Source: Myxococcaceae bacterium (lineage in GTDB: Bacteria; Myxococcota; Myxococcia; Myxococcales; Myxococcaceae). Taken from it: 64,000 nt of DNA. A program made the translations under genes and the position numbers. Every line of letters begins with the position of its first letter. The first letter of the stretch is position 1. Location of the stretch: the NCBI GenBank assembly GCA_016793095.1, contig JAEUJQ010000005.1, forward strand, positions 124,001-188,000, written 5' to 3'. This document shows positions 19,157 to 27,603 of the stretch, piece after piece. The notes under the pieces were generated by a model. The model worked only from the letters and a program-made list of their open reading frames with translations, was not told the origin of the DNA and did no database searches.

Positions 19157-19271
19157 TGACCCGAGTCTGACGCACTTCAGCGCCACGTGTCTCCCCCACA
19201 CCCACCCACGGGCGGCCATGCCGTCCAGGTGTCGTATCGGCCAGCTGACACGAGTTGGTAGCGTCTGGGCC

Positions 19272-20123
19272 GTGAGGCGCCGACGCTCGTCAGCAGGGCA
19301 GGTGTTGGTGGAGACGGCGATCATCCTGCCGGTCTTCGTCTTCCTGTTGCTCGGCATCCTCCAGCTTGGGCTGATGCACCACGGTCGGTTGATGGCAAAG
19401 TACGCGGCGTACAAGGCCGCGCGCACGGGCTCCGTGCATCGGGTGCAGCACGACAAGATGGTGAACGCGGCGCTGGCGGTGCTGACGCCGGTGCAGGGCC
19501 GGGACTCCGCCGCGGGAGCGCCGTACCGGACGACGAGCGGCTCCGAGTTCGCCCGCGCGTGGCGCAATCACTCTGACAACAGGCAGGAGACGATCCCCAT
19601 CGTCGAGGTGACGGTCTGCAACCCGCTGCGCGGCATGATCACCGAGGAGGACGACTTCGACGATCCGCGCACCCTGAACAAGGGCTCGCCGATGCCGCCG
19701 GCGCCTCCCGCGGGGCCCGATCCCGACCCGAACGATCCCTCCGCCGTTCAGGCGCAGGATCTCTCGGCCGCCGGCGACTGGCGCGCCTTCAACGCCGCCA
19801 AGCTGCAGGTGCAGGTGACAGTGTACTTCCGTCTCGCGATCCCGTTCGCGAACTGGATGATCTACCGCCTCGCGGCCGGCCAGACCGACGCCGCCTTCCG
19901 CAGGGGCACCGGCGAGAAGATGCGCTGGCTGGGCTGGAAGAAGGACGAGACGAAGTCGGCGACGCGCACCATCGTCGCGAAGCTGGGGGACCTCGCCGAT
20001 CAGCGCAAGTACTTCGTCCCCATTCGCCAGAGCTACGCGATGCGGCTGCACTCGAACGTCTGGGACGTGCAGCGCAACCTGCCTGGCACCAATGACTGCA
20101 AGATCCCCTGGAGGAAACGATGA
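19272..20123 (+). CDS. TadE-like pseudopilin/membrane protein
   Basis: A 283-residue protein from GTG 19272 beginning with basic residues and then GQVLVETAIILPVFVFLLLGILQLGL, the TadE/TadG signature of prepilin-like segments (Gly then Glu in the hydrophobic helix). The rest is periplasmic and includes a Pro/Asp-rich loop. It is the first of four linked genes: the next start overlaps its stop (ATGA). In Tad systems such minor pseudopilins help assemble Flp-type pili; no Tad ATPase or secretin gene is visible here. An alternative start is ATG 19218. Confidence 0.75.
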   Translation: MRRRRSSAGQVLVETAIILPVFVFLLLGILQLGLMHHGRLMAKYAAYKAARTGSVHRVQHDKMVNAALAVLTPVQGRDSAAGAPYRTTSGSEFARAWRNHSDNRQETIPIVEVTVCNPLRGMITEEDDFDDPRTLNKGSPMPPAPPAGPDPDPNDPSAVQAQDLSAAGDWRAFNAAKLQVQVTVYFRLAIPFANWMIYRLAAGQTDAAFRRGTGEKMRWLGWKKDETKSATRTIVAKLGDLADQRKYFVPIRQSYAMRLHSNVWDVQRNLPGTNDCKIPWRKR

Positions 20124-20815
20124 GGCGTTCCTCGAGAGGGCAGACGCTGGTGCTGGCGGTCGTGACGCTGCTGGTGATGGCCGCGACGATGCTCGCCAGC
20201 TTCAACCTCGCGCACACCGTGCACGAGCGCATCAGGCTGCAGGTGGCGGCTGACACCCAGGCGTACTCGGCGGCGGTGCTGCAGGCGCGGGCGCTCAACA
20301 CGAGCGCCTACCTGAACCGGACGATCGCAGCGCTCCTCGTCGCCGAGATGGCGCTGCACGAGTGGATGGCGCTCGCGAGCCACGACGTCGCGATGCTCGA
20401 CGCGGCCTGGCGCATGTTCGGGCGGATCACCGCCATGGAGGCGGCGCTCTGCAAGCCGAAGCAGCCGCAGCACTGCAACGACGCGCGTGAGGCGTTCCAG
20501 ATCATGCTGCAGTACCGGCGACTGCACAGCCAGTACGAGGCTGAGCTGCAGGCGAAGAGCGCCGCCTTCGATGGGGCGGTGGGCGCGCTCTCCCAGGCGA
20601 TCCGCAACACGAAGGTCGAGGAGGATCAGTACGTGCGCAGCATCGCCGACGAGCTCGGCGGGCGCGGCGTGTTGCAGACCGTCGTGGGCCAGACGGCGCC
20701 GCAGGCGACCATGTTCCCCAACGTCCACCCGCGCTCAACCGCAAGAACCTGGCGTGCGCGCTCGAGGACTCGCCGCTCGATTCCGAGTGCAGCCAGGCGA
20801 CGAACTCCCTGGTGA
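20120..20815 (+). CDS. TadG/TadE-like membrane protein, 5' fragment of a frameshifted gene
   Basis: The frame starts with RGQTLVLAVVTLLVMAATMLASFNLA, a pseudopilin-like membrane segment, and continues with coiled helices. Coding character is lost after VHP (about 20730), where the frame runs into Arg-rich sequence and stops at 20815. Shifting by one base at CCC 20728-20730 gives ALNRKNLACALEDSPL and joins directly to the following frame. So 20120-21657 is most simply one gene with one base missing, through mutation or sequencing error. Confidence 0.6.
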   Translation: MRRSSRGQTLVLAVVTLLVMAATMLASFNLAHTVHERIRLQVAADTQAYSAAVLQARALNTSAYLNRTIAALLVAEMALHEWMALASHDVAMLDAAWRMFGRITAMEAALCKPKQPQHCNDAREAFQIMLQYRRLHSQYEAELQAKSAAFDGAVGALSQAIRNTKVEEDQYVRSIADELGGRGVLQTVVGQTAPQATMFPNVHPRSTARTWRARSRTRRSIPSAARRRTPW

Positions 20816-21657
20816 CCGGCCGCCCGATCGAAGACGCGAGCGTGCGCAGCAAGGTGATCCAGAACGCAGCCAACGCGGCCCGCGTGCCGTTCGAGCGCGA
20901 GGGAGACAGGAACGTGACCTTGACGCACTCCGACTTCCGTGGGCGCGCGAAGAACCAGGTGCGCAACCCCTCGCTCATGATGCGCACGCAGCGCGAGGGC
21001 TCCTTCCAGGTGAACTACTCGGGCAACGCGTTCGAGGCGCGCGTCGGACAGGACCTCGAGAAGTCCTCGGACCCGGACCACCGCGCCCACGACGTCGGCT
21101 CGGGATCCGGTTCCGGGTGGGGCCAGGCGCGCTGGCGGCACGGCTTCGCCTTTCGCAGCGTGAACGCGGCGACGTTCTCTGATCAGGGAGGGGGCCAGCA
21201 GAACCCGGGCGGCATGCCGCACTCGAACTTCAGCGGCATGTGCCGCGACGCCGCGAGCTGCTTCATCCACTTCCGCGGCGATCCGACGCCGGACACGGAC
21301 TGGGGCCAGCCGAACGCGTACGGGGCGGTGAGCCAGGACCTGCGGGCGCTGCAGAAGGGCGGTCGCGGCGCCTACGAGGTGAACGAGCAGGGCACCATCA
21401 CGATGCGAGCGGGCGGGAAGGCGTACAAGGTGACGCTCGTGCCCCGCGATTCGGGCGTCGCGGTGGCGAAGGCGAAGGCGTACTACCACCAGCTCGGCGC
21501 GAGCTGGGCGCTGCACCCGAACACGTTCGATCCCTTCTGGCGGGCGAAGCTGCACTTCTTGAAGCGCGAGCAGGCGCTGATCCTGTTCACGATCCTGGGT
21601 GATCGGAACAGCGCCGAGGCGCTCAACGGCGGCGCGCCGGTGGAGGGTGATCTGTGA
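20812..21657 (+). CDS. TadG/TadE-like protein, 3' fragment of the frameshifted gene
   Basis: The 281-residue frame has good codon bias, but its GTG start at 20812 has no credible ribosome-binding site. The same frame is open and coding-like back to about 20731 (ALNRKNLACALEDSPL), which shows it is the continuation of the preceding frame. The product is hydrophilic (QGGGQQNPGGMPHSNFSGM, FIHFRGDPTPDTDWG) and would be the periplasmic part of the membrane protein. The stop overlaps the next gene's GTG start. If the shift is real the protein is truncated; if it is an error the intact protein is about 512 residues. Confidence 0.6.
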   Translation: MTGRPIEDASVRSKVIQNAANAARVPFEREGDRNVTLTHSDFRGRAKNQVRNPSLMMRTQREGSFQVNYSGNAFEARVGQDLEKSSDPDHRAHDVGSGSGSGWGQARWRHGFAFRSVNAATFSDQGGGQQNPGGMPHSNFSGMCRDAASCFIHFRGDPTPDTDWGQPNAYGAVSQDLRALQKGGRGAYEVNEQGTITMRAGGKAYKVTLVPRDSGVAVAKAKAYYHQLGASWALHPNTFDPFWRAKLHFLKREQALILFTILGDRNSAEALNGGAPVEGDL

Positions 21658-22706
21658 GCCGGCACGTTCGAAGACACAGGCGGGGGGGGGCAGCGGTGGA
21701 GCTCGCGGTGACGTGCATCGTGGTGGTGCCGCTGCTGATGTACATGGTCTTCCTGCAGGACATGCTGGTGATGAAGCTGAACGGCCAGGAGGCGGCCGCG
21801 CAGGCGCCGTGGGACTTCATCCTGCAGGACTACGACCAGGGCTTTCAGGCGAACGACGTCGCGCGCATGAGTCGGCTCACGTACTGCGATCACTCGTCGG
21901 CGTTCGACTCGTACGATCGCGGCTACGACTGCGACGATCAGGTGCACCACAAGGCGATGACGGCGCACGAGTGCTGGATCGTGCAAGGAGGGCAGCAGGT
22001 GACGTGCGCGATCAGCCCGGTGAGCGTGGGGCAGGGCGGCGACGGCGTCACGGCGCTGAAGGACACGTTCGTGAAGGGCGGCCTGCTCACGTGCTCTGCG
22101 CGGCTGGGCATCATGAACTACTACCTGCCGAACCTGTTCATGCCGAACTTCATCGAGCGCAAGGGGAGCCGGGCGGGGGCCGAGGCCGGCTGGACGAAGC
22201 GGAAGATGCAGTCCCGTTGGGCGAACGGGAATGGCCCGACGTCCACGCAGGACAACGCGCACAGCGACGGGCCGCAGAAGACGACGGCGAGCGGTGACAG
22301 CTCGACGACCGCGAACTACTGGCGCCTCGCGCCGACGCGCGTCTCGATGCTGGTGGACACGTACGCGCTCTTCCACGAGGGCGGGCAGGTGGGCGTGCAG
22401 ACGGTGAACCCGGGTGATCGAGGGGGGCCGCTCTACCGGCGCGTTGACGCGGTGTACCAGGCAGTCGGCCAGAACGCCTTGCCTCGTGCGGCATCGGTGC
22501 GAGGGCAGCTGAGCCGGTTCGTCAACGGGGCGGCGGCACAGGACGGGCAAGGCGACGATCCGCGGACGCCCGAGGTGGCCTTCAGGAAGGGAAGCTCGCC
22601 GCAGGAATTCCGCAGGCACTGGTCCTCCGGCTGGACGAGCGACGATCGCGCGAACCGGACGAACGCAGGCCGGCACAGCGGGTATTGGGGGCAGCAGCGC
22701 CCGTGA
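21654..22706 (+). CDS. TadE-like pseudopilin/membrane protein
   Basis: A 350-residue protein from GTG 21654. It begins RRHRRGGAAVELAVTCIVVVPLLMYMVFL, again the TadE-type glycine/glutamate hydrophobic segment after a basic N-terminus. The long periplasmic part has six cysteines (YCDHS, YDCDD, HECW, VTCA, LTCS and others) that may form disulfides. It overlaps the preceding gene by four bases, so it belongs to the same unit. It probably takes part in a Tad-like surface structure; this rests on the N-terminal segment. Confidence 0.7.
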   Translation: MSRHVRRHRRGGAAVELAVTCIVVVPLLMYMVFLQDMLVMKLNGQEAAAQAPWDFILQDYDQGFQANDVARMSRLTYCDHSSAFDSYDRGYDCDDQVHHKAMTAHECWIVQGGQQVTCAISPVSVGQGGDGVTALKDTFVKGGLLTCSARLGIMNYYLPNLFMPNFIERKGSRAGAEAGWTKRKMQSRWANGNGPTSTQDNAHSDGPQKTTASGDSSTTANYWRLAPTRVSMLVDTYALFHEGGQVGVQTVNPGDRGGPLYRRVDAVYQAVGQNALPRAASVRGQLSRFVNGAAAQDGQGDDPRTPEVAFRKGSSPQEFRRHWSSGWTSDDRANRTNAGRHSGYWGQQRP

Positions 22707-22715
22707 GACGGAGGC

Positions 22716-23657
22716 GTGAGTGAGGGCGGAGACGACGAGGCGACGTCACTGCGTGAATTGCGGCCGAGGAGCGCAGGCCGAACGAAGCCGGAGTCGAACC
22801 TGAAACGCAGCTGGTCGATCGGCGCGATCCTGGCGGCCGCCGCCCTCGTGGGCGCGGTGATCGGGACGATCGCCGGCCGTGGGTGGGACGACGACCCCGA
22901 CGTGCCGATGGCCGACGTGGAGCGCGCGGCGGAGCGCAGCGCGCCGCTGGGCACTGCCAGCGACGTTCGGGCCACGAGGGAGCGCGATCCGATGGCGCCC
23001 AATCGCGAGCTGCTCGCGGGCTTCCCACCGTTTCCGGGCGCGAGGCCCCGGGCGATGGGCACGGCGGCGTTCGTGTCGGGCATGCCGCTGGAGCTGGCGT
23101 GGTTCTCGACGAAGGCGTCGGCCGCTGAGGTGATCAGGTTCTACGAGGCTGGGTTCGAGGAGGCCGACCTGTTCTGGGTGACGCAATGGCGCGGGCCGCA
23201 GATGGGCTCCGTGGGCTACCTGGAACGTGACGACGAGCTGGATGCGGGCGTCGCGTCGGGGGTGATGCGGCTGGTGTCGGTGCTGGGACGCGAGGGCGGA
23301 GGGGAGACGCTCGTGTTCCTTTCACGGTCGCGGCCACAGTGGGCGCTCGAGGGGCAGGGGCGGCTGCCCGCGGGAGTGGTGCTGCCCCGGGGAGCGGTCG
23401 CGCCCGCGGTGGTCGAGGTGAGCGAAGAGGGGAGCAAGCGGGCGACGATCGCCACGCGGGTGTCGAGCACGCGGGTGGCTGAGGTCGCGCGAGCCCTCGA
23501 GGCGCGGTTGCAGGGCGAGGGCTGGGCGCTCTCCCAGGTCGTGGGGGACGAGCGGCGCACCACCCTGAGCGCCCGGAAGAACGGAGCGAGCCAGACGTAC
23601 GCGCTGAGGCAGGAGGCGGACGCCGTCGAGGTGCTGGTGAGTCATCAGACCCGGTGA
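22716..23657 (+). CDS. Single-pass membrane protein of the pseudopilin operon, unknown function
   Basis: A 313-residue protein with GTG start. A cytoplasmic basic segment is followed by a transmembrane helix (GAILAAAALVGAVIGTIAG, about residues 36-54) and a soluble domain with alpha/beta pattern (LELAWFSTKASAAEVIRFYE, VMRLVSVLGREGGGETLVFL, a second similar unit near the end). It is nine bases after the third TadE-like gene, hence the last gene of that operon. No family is recognised. Confidence 0.65.
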   Translation: MSEGGDDEATSLRELRPRSAGRTKPESNLKRSWSIGAILAAAALVGAVIGTIAGRGWDDDPDVPMADVERAAERSAPLGTASDVRATRERDPMAPNRELLAGFPPFPGARPRAMGTAAFVSGMPLELAWFSTKASAAEVIRFYEAGFEEADLFWVTQWRGPQMGSVGYLERDDELDAGVASGVMRLVSVLGREGGGETLVFLSRSRPQWALEGQGRLPAGVVLPRGAVAPAVVEVSEEGSKRATIATRVSSTRVAEVARALEARLQGEGWALSQVVGDERRTTLSARKNGASQTYALRQEADAVEVLVSHQTR

Positions 23658-23697
23658 GCGGCACCGCCGCCAGATGAGGCCCGGCGGACCTACAAAC

Positions 23698-23723
23698 AAA
23701 AAGCCCCGGGGGTACCGGGGCTT
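23698..23723 (-). terminator. Rho-independent terminator after tRNA-Gly
   Basis: On the minus strand AAGCCCCGG and CCGGGGCTT form a nine-pair stem with a five-base loop, followed by a run of five T. It sits 16 bases downstream of the tRNA-Gly 3' end. The plus strand offers the same stem without a good T tract for the convergent pseudopilin operon. Confidence 0.85.
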
Positions 23724-23739
23724 CTCGTCACTTCTCTGG

Positions 23740-23811
23740 AGCGGGAAAAGGGATTTGAACCCTCGACCCCCGCCTTGGCAAGGCGATGCTCTACCGCTGA
23801 GCTATTCCCGC
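23740..23811 (-). tRNA. tRNA-Gly (anticodon GCC)
   Basis: A 72-base cloverleaf. The acceptor GCGGGAA/TTCCCGC pairs fully, discriminator T. The anticodon arm TCGCC-TTGCCAA-GGCGG gives GCC, and the T arm contains GGTTTGAATCC. CCA is not encoded. It is preceded by a plausible promoter and followed by a strong terminator, so it is a single-gene transcript. Confidence 0.95.
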
Positions 23812-23852
23812 ATGTGGACTGCGCTTCGACCGCAACGCCGAAGTGGACGCGC

Positions 23853-23881
23853 GAAATACCGGGCACCTGACGGGCCGTCAA
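23853..23881 (-). promoter_or_regulatory. Probable promoter of tRNA-Gly
   Basis: On the minus strand TTGACG (23881-23876) and TATTTC (23858-23853) are separated by 17 bases. They lie 42-70 bases upstream of the tRNA 5' end. The -35 element is close to consensus, the -10 less so. Confidence 0.5.
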
Positions 23882-23897
23882 GCACTTCCTGCCACCC

Positions 23898-24263
23898 TCA
23901 GTCCTCGACCTGACACCAGGCGAGCCGCTTCTCCGGCGTGGGCTCCTCGCATCGCTGCCACGCCCTGCCGCTCACCGTGTCCACCAGCATGATCTGGAAG
24001 GCCTCGGTGACCCGGTACCGCCCCGACGGGCCTGAGGGCAGCGCGCTCGCGTTGATGCGGCACCACGTCGACTTGCCGGCCTTCTTCGGGTGCGGGCACA
24101 AGCTCCACGTGGCGCCGGTCTGGGTGTCCAGCTTGAGCGTGAGCTCGTTGGCCTTCAGCACCTGGTATCGCCCGACCTCGGACGGAGAGGGCGCGTCGTT
24201 CACGATCGCGATCTGGGCGGCGGCAGGCACGGCGAGCAGGGCGAGGGCGGCGAGGAATCGCAT
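23898..24263 (-). CDS. Small secreted protein with internal duplication
   Basis: A 121-residue protein with a signal peptide (MRFLAALALLAVPAAAQ). The mature part is two copies of a roughly 45-residue unit: GRYQVLKANELTLKLDTQTG...WCRI and GRYRVTEAFQIMLVDTVSG...WCQVED. Each has the pattern GRY.V, a hydrophobic strand, DT.(T/S)G..W..C and a final WC, suggesting a small beta-propeller-like or SH3-like repeat with disulfides. No named family is recognised. It is followed by tRNA-Gly. Confidence 0.7.
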   Translation of the reverse strand: MRFLAALALLAVPAAAQIAIVNDAPSPSEVGRYQVLKANELTLKLDTQTGATWSLCPHPKKAGKSTWCRINASALPSGPSGRYRVTEAFQIMLVDTVSGRAWQRCEEPTPEKRLAWCQVED

Positions 24264-24278
24264 GGGCCGGCCCCACTA

Positions 24279-24854
24279 TCACGAACGCGCTGGGAGCCGA
24301 CACACTGCCTCGTCGAAGAAGCCCGCTGACGGCACGCCGAGCCCCTGGTTGAAGCGCGACCAGAAGTTCACCTGCGCGATCGTCGTCGCCAGCACCACCA
24401 CCTCCCGCGCAGAGAACACCCGCGCGAGCTCCGAAGAGAGCTCCGCCGAGACGCTCACCGGCGTCGCGCTGAGCGCCTCGGCATACCGCGCCGCGAGGGC
24501 CGGCCGCTCGCCCAGCCCGACCCAGGCCTCACGCCGCAGCTCCACCAGCGCACGGAGCTCCTCGGCGGTGAGCCCGGCGCGCGCCCAGGTCGCCGCGTTC
24601 ATGTCGAGACAGAACGGACACCCCGCCACCGCGCTCGCGACGATGCGGGCCGCCGCCAGGCTCCTCCCGTCGAGATCGCCCGGAGCTCCCGCCGCCAGGC
24701 CCTCGAACACGCCCACGCCCACCGCGCCCTTCGGGAACCACGCGAGCAGCCGGCCGGGCAGCGGGTCCTTCCCCGTCAGCCGCTTCGCGATCCACAGCAT
24801 CGGCCTGAGCAACCACGGGACGCGCACCGGCGGCGCCACCACGAGCGAATCCAT
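24279..24854 (-). CDS. Carboxymuconolactone decarboxylase / AhpD-like protein
   Basis: A 191-residue helical protein. The motif CPFCLDMNAATWARAGL at about residues 79-95 is the CxxC...H-type redox-site region of the CMD/AhpD family, although the usual histidine after CxxC appears replaced by Asp/Asn. AhpD-like proteins act as disulfide reductants or peroxidases. The hydrophobic N-terminal stretch (VPWLLRPMLWIAKRL) may be membrane-associated. It ends 15 bases from the small secreted protein start and follows the sigma-54 activator on the same strand. Confidence 0.7.
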   Translation of the reverse strand: MDSLVVAPPVRVPWLLRPMLWIAKRLTGKDPLPGRLLAWFPKGAVGVGVFEGLAAGAPGDLDGRSLAAARIVASAVAGCPFCLDMNAATWARAGLTAEELRALVELRREAWVGLGERPALAARYAEALSATPVSVSAELSSELARVFSAREVVVLATTIAQVNFWSRFNQGLGVPSAGFFDEAVCRLPARS

Positions 24855-24896
24855 GGCGCTGTGATGCCAGATCTCCCGGGCCGGGTTCAGCCAGAG

Positions 24897-26474
24897 CTAC
24901 TCCGCCAGGCCGTACTCCTTCAGCTTGCGGCCCAGCGTGTTGCGCCCGATGCCAAGCAGCTTCGCCGCCTGCGTGCGGTTGCCCTGCGCGCGCTCGAGCA
25001 CCGAGAGGATGTGGCGCCGCTCCACCTCGGCCAGCTCCAGCACCTCGCCGGTCGGGGCCGCCACCTTCATCGCCAGCTCGGGCGCCGGCGGAGGCAGCCG
25101 GCTCGTCTCGGGCAGCGGCAGGTGCTCGGGCAGGATCTCTCCGTCGCACAACACCACCGCGCTCTCGATGCAGTTCTCCAGCTCACGCACGTTGCCTGGC
25201 CAGTGGTAGGCCTTCAGGCGGTCGAGGGCCGCCGTCGACAGCTTCGGCTCTCGCTCCACGTGGTGCTTCTTCGTCGCGGTGGCGATGAAGTGCCGCGCGA
25301 TGCGCTCGAGATCCTCGGGCCCGCGATCACGCAGGGCCGGCAGCACCAGCTCGACCACCTTGATGCGGTAGTACAGATCTTCGCGAAACTTCCCCTCCCG
25401 CACCATCTGCGCGAGGTCGCGGTGCGTCGCCGCCACGATGCGCACGTCGACCTGCACCGTCTGGGTCCCGCCGACGCGCTCGAACTCCCGGTCCTGCAGC
25501 ACGCGCAGCAGCTTGCCCTGCACCGGCAGCGGCAGCTCGCCCAGCTCGTCGATGAAGACGGTGCCCCCGTTCGCCACCTCGAACTTGCCCATCTGCCGCT
25601 GCTCGGCCCCGGTGAACGCGCCCCGCTCGTGGCCGAACAGCTCGTTCTCGATCAGCGAGCCGGGCAGGGCGGCGCAGTCCACCTTCACGAAGGGCTTGTC
25701 CCGGCGGCGGGAGTTCACGTGCACGGCGCGCGCGAAGAGCTCCTTGCCGGTGCCCGACTCGCCCCGCAGCAACACCGTCGCGTCGGTCTGCGCCGCCTTC
25801 TGCACGACCTTGTAGATGGCCTTCATCGGCGCCGACTCGCCGATCACCTTGTTGAAGAAGTAGCCGACCGGCTGCTCCGGCCTCGCGCGAGCGCGCTTGA
25901 GCTCGGTGTACAGCGAGGTTGCCTGCAGCGCCTGGCTCACCTGGGCCGCGATGGCTGAGAGCCGCTGCTCATCCTCCGCGTCGAAGCGCCCGCCGCCGAG
26001 CCGGTTCAACACCTGCAGCACGCCGAACACCTCACCGGCGCCGTCTCGCAGCGGCACCGCAAGCAGCGACGTCGTGCGGTAGCCCGTCATCTTGTCGATG
26101 TCGGGGTTGAAGCGGGACTCGTCCCTTGCCGAGGGGATGTTCACCGGCGCGCCGTTCGCGGCGACGGCGCCCGCCACGCCCTGGCCGATCTTCAACCGGA
26201 TCTGCTTGATCTCGGGGAGGTGGGCCGCTCGGCTGAAGAGCTCTCCGCGCGGGTAGTCGATCAGGTACAGCGTGCCGCGGTCGGCCTGCATGCTGGCCGC
26301 GATGCGATCGACGAGCTGGTGCAGGAAGGCGTCGAGGTTGACCTCCTGCCCGACCAGCCCTCCGACCGAGAGCAACACCGAGGATGGATCGTCGGGCTTC
26401 GCGGTCATGGTGAGGCCAGCGAGGAACGAGTCCATCGCGCCATGTCCGGTGGAGCAAGCGGCAAGTGCACTCAT
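24897..26474 (-). CDS. Sigma-54-dependent transcriptional activator (GAF-AAA-Fis)
   Basis: A 525-residue enhancer-binding protein. The start at ATG 26474 has the ribosome-binding site AGGGGAGC; the frame is open further upstream without support. A GAF domain spans about residues 40-200. The AAA domain has Walker A GESGTGKE near 238-245, the sigma-54 contact loop GAFTGAE near 285, and FIDELGELP as Walker B. The C-terminal Fis-type helix-turn-helix reads NRTQAAKLLGIGRNTLGRKL. It is 20 bases downstream of the metallo-beta-lactamase gene; both lie behind a sigma-54-type promoter, so autoregulation is likely. Confidence 0.92.
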   Translation of the reverse strand: MSALAACSTGHGAMDSFLAGLTMTAKPDDPSSVLLSVGGLVGQEVNLDAFLHQLVDRIAASMQADRGTLYLIDYPRGELFSRAAHLPEIKQIRLKIGQGVAGAVAANGAPVNIPSARDESRFNPDIDKMTGYRTTSLLAVPLRDGAGEVFGVLQVLNRLGGGRFDAEDEQRLSAIAAQVSQALQATSLYTELKRARARPEQPVGYFFNKVIGESAPMKAIYKVVQKAAQTDATVLLRGESGTGKELFARAVHVNSRRRDKPFVKVDCAALPGSLIENELFGHERGAFTGAEQRQMGKFEVANGGTVFIDELGELPLPVQGKLLRVLQDREFERVGGTQTVQVDVRIVAATHRDLAQMVREGKFREDLYYRIKVVELVLPALRDRGPEDLERIARHFIATATKKHHVEREPKLSTAALDRLKAYHWPGNVRELENCIESAVVLCDGEILPEHLPLPETSRLPPPAPELAMKVAAPTGEVLELAEVERRHILSVLERAQGNRTQAAKLLGIGRNTLGRKLKEYGLAE

Positions 26475-26493
26475 GCAGGCTCCCCTCGACGAG

Positions 26494-27321
26494 TCACAGG
26501 TTGATGCGCTTGCCTTCCCGCGCCGGCTCGGCGAGCGAGAAGATCTTCCGGGCCTCCTCGGCCATCGACTCGACCTGATCGTCCGAGTGCGCGGGATCAT
26601 GGTGGAACAGGAACAGCCGGTGCGCGTCGGTCGCCTTCGCGATGCGGGCCGCCTCCACCATCGTCGAGTGGCCCCAGCCCTTCTTCGGCGGGCCCACCTT
26701 CCCGTCGTACTCGTCCGGCGTGTACTGGGCGTCGAGCACCAGCGCGTCGACCCCCTCGATCACGTCGCCCAGGTCGCGCGCGAGGCCCTCCAGGGTCAGC
26801 TCGACGTCGGTGCAGTAGGCGAAGCGCTTGCCCTCGGCCTCGATGTGGTACCCGACGCAGCCCTGCGGGTGCGGAAGATCGACCGGCGTGATGCGGAAAG
26901 GCCCCGTCTCGATCACGTCGCCCGGCTTCGCCGAGCGGAAGTCCATCTTCGCGCGCATGGCCGACAGCGGCACCGGGAAGTTGGGAGGCTCCATCTGCTT
27001 CGACAGCACCGAGCGCAGCTGCTGCTCGCCGTTGGCCCCCGGTCCGTACATCACGAACTCGGACGTCGGCAGGTACGCCGGGGTGAAGAACGGGAAGCCC
27101 TGCACATGATCCCAGTGCAGGTGCGAGAAGAGCATCGTCGCCTTGATCGGCTGGTGCGGCAGCAGCGTCTCGCCGAGCCCGCGAATGCCGGTGCCCGCGT
27201 CGAGGATGAGCCGGTGACCGCCGCTCACGATCTCGAGGCACGACGTGTTGCCACCGATGCGCGCGACGTTTGAACCGCTCGACGCCACGCTGCCACGAAC
27301 ACCCCAGAATCTGACTTCCAT
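26494..27321 (-). CDS. Metallo-beta-lactamase-fold hydrolase (RNase Z / PhnP-like)
   Basis: A 275-residue protein from ATG 27321, with AGGGAGC upstream. The metal site is complete: HLHWDH at about residues 67-72, a further His near FRITPVDLPHPQG, CTDVEL (bridging Asp) and FHHDP near the end. The N-terminal MEVRFWGVRGSVA and GGNTSCLEI are typical of the PhnP/RNase Z-like group acting on phosphodiesters or cyclic nucleotides. It is in operon with the sigma-54 activator, so it may create or remove the signal that the GAF domain senses; this is an inference. Confidence 0.87.
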   Translation of the reverse strand: MEVRFWGVRGSVASSGSNVARIGGNTSCLEIVSGGHRLILDAGTGIRGLGETLLPHQPIKATMLFSHLHWDHVQGFPFFTPAYLPTSEFVMYGPGANGEQQLRSVLSKQMEPPNFPVPLSAMRAKMDFRSAKPGDVIETGPFRITPVDLPHPQGCVGYHIEAEGKRFAYCTDVELTLEGLARDLGDVIEGVDALVLDAQYTPDEYDGKVGPPKKGWGHSTMVEAARIAKATDAHRLFLFHHDPAHSDDQVESMAEEARKIFSLAEPAREGKRINL

Positions 27322-27373
27322 CGCTGGCTCCCTGGTGACCCGCGACGTTGCTGTCCCGGGTGAAGCCAGACAA

Positions 27374-27389
27374 AGCAGCCGCGATGCCA
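27374..27389 (-). promoter_or_regulatory. Sigma-54-type (-24/-12) promoter
   Basis: On the minus strand TGGCATCGCGGCTGCT matches the sigma-54 consensus at the -24 element (TGGCA) and the -12 element (TGC followed by T), with exact GG-GC spacing. It lies about 53 bases upstream of the metallo-beta-lactamase gene start, whose operon encodes a sigma-54 activator. Nothing else is recognised between 27322 and 27603. Confidence 0.6.
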
Positions 27390-27603
27390 GCCGCGAAGGG
27401 CGCGGAAGATCGACGGCGTCGATGTGCGATGCCCCGCGATGGCGCGGATCAGCGAGCCATTTCTGCTCGGCCAGGTCGTCTGCGCCCGATACGAACGAGG
27501 CCATCGACGACCCGGGTGTGCGGCAGCGCTGCACGCAGGATCGACCCGGACCGAGCGCAGTCTCGGAACCGCCGGCCGCGCCGCCGAGCCAGCCCGCCTG
27601 GGG

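Noticed and set aside
23674..23913. Plus-strand frame containing KRDLNPRPPPWQGDAL
   Set aside because: This is the well-known false protein made by translating opposite a tRNA (here tRNA-Gly).
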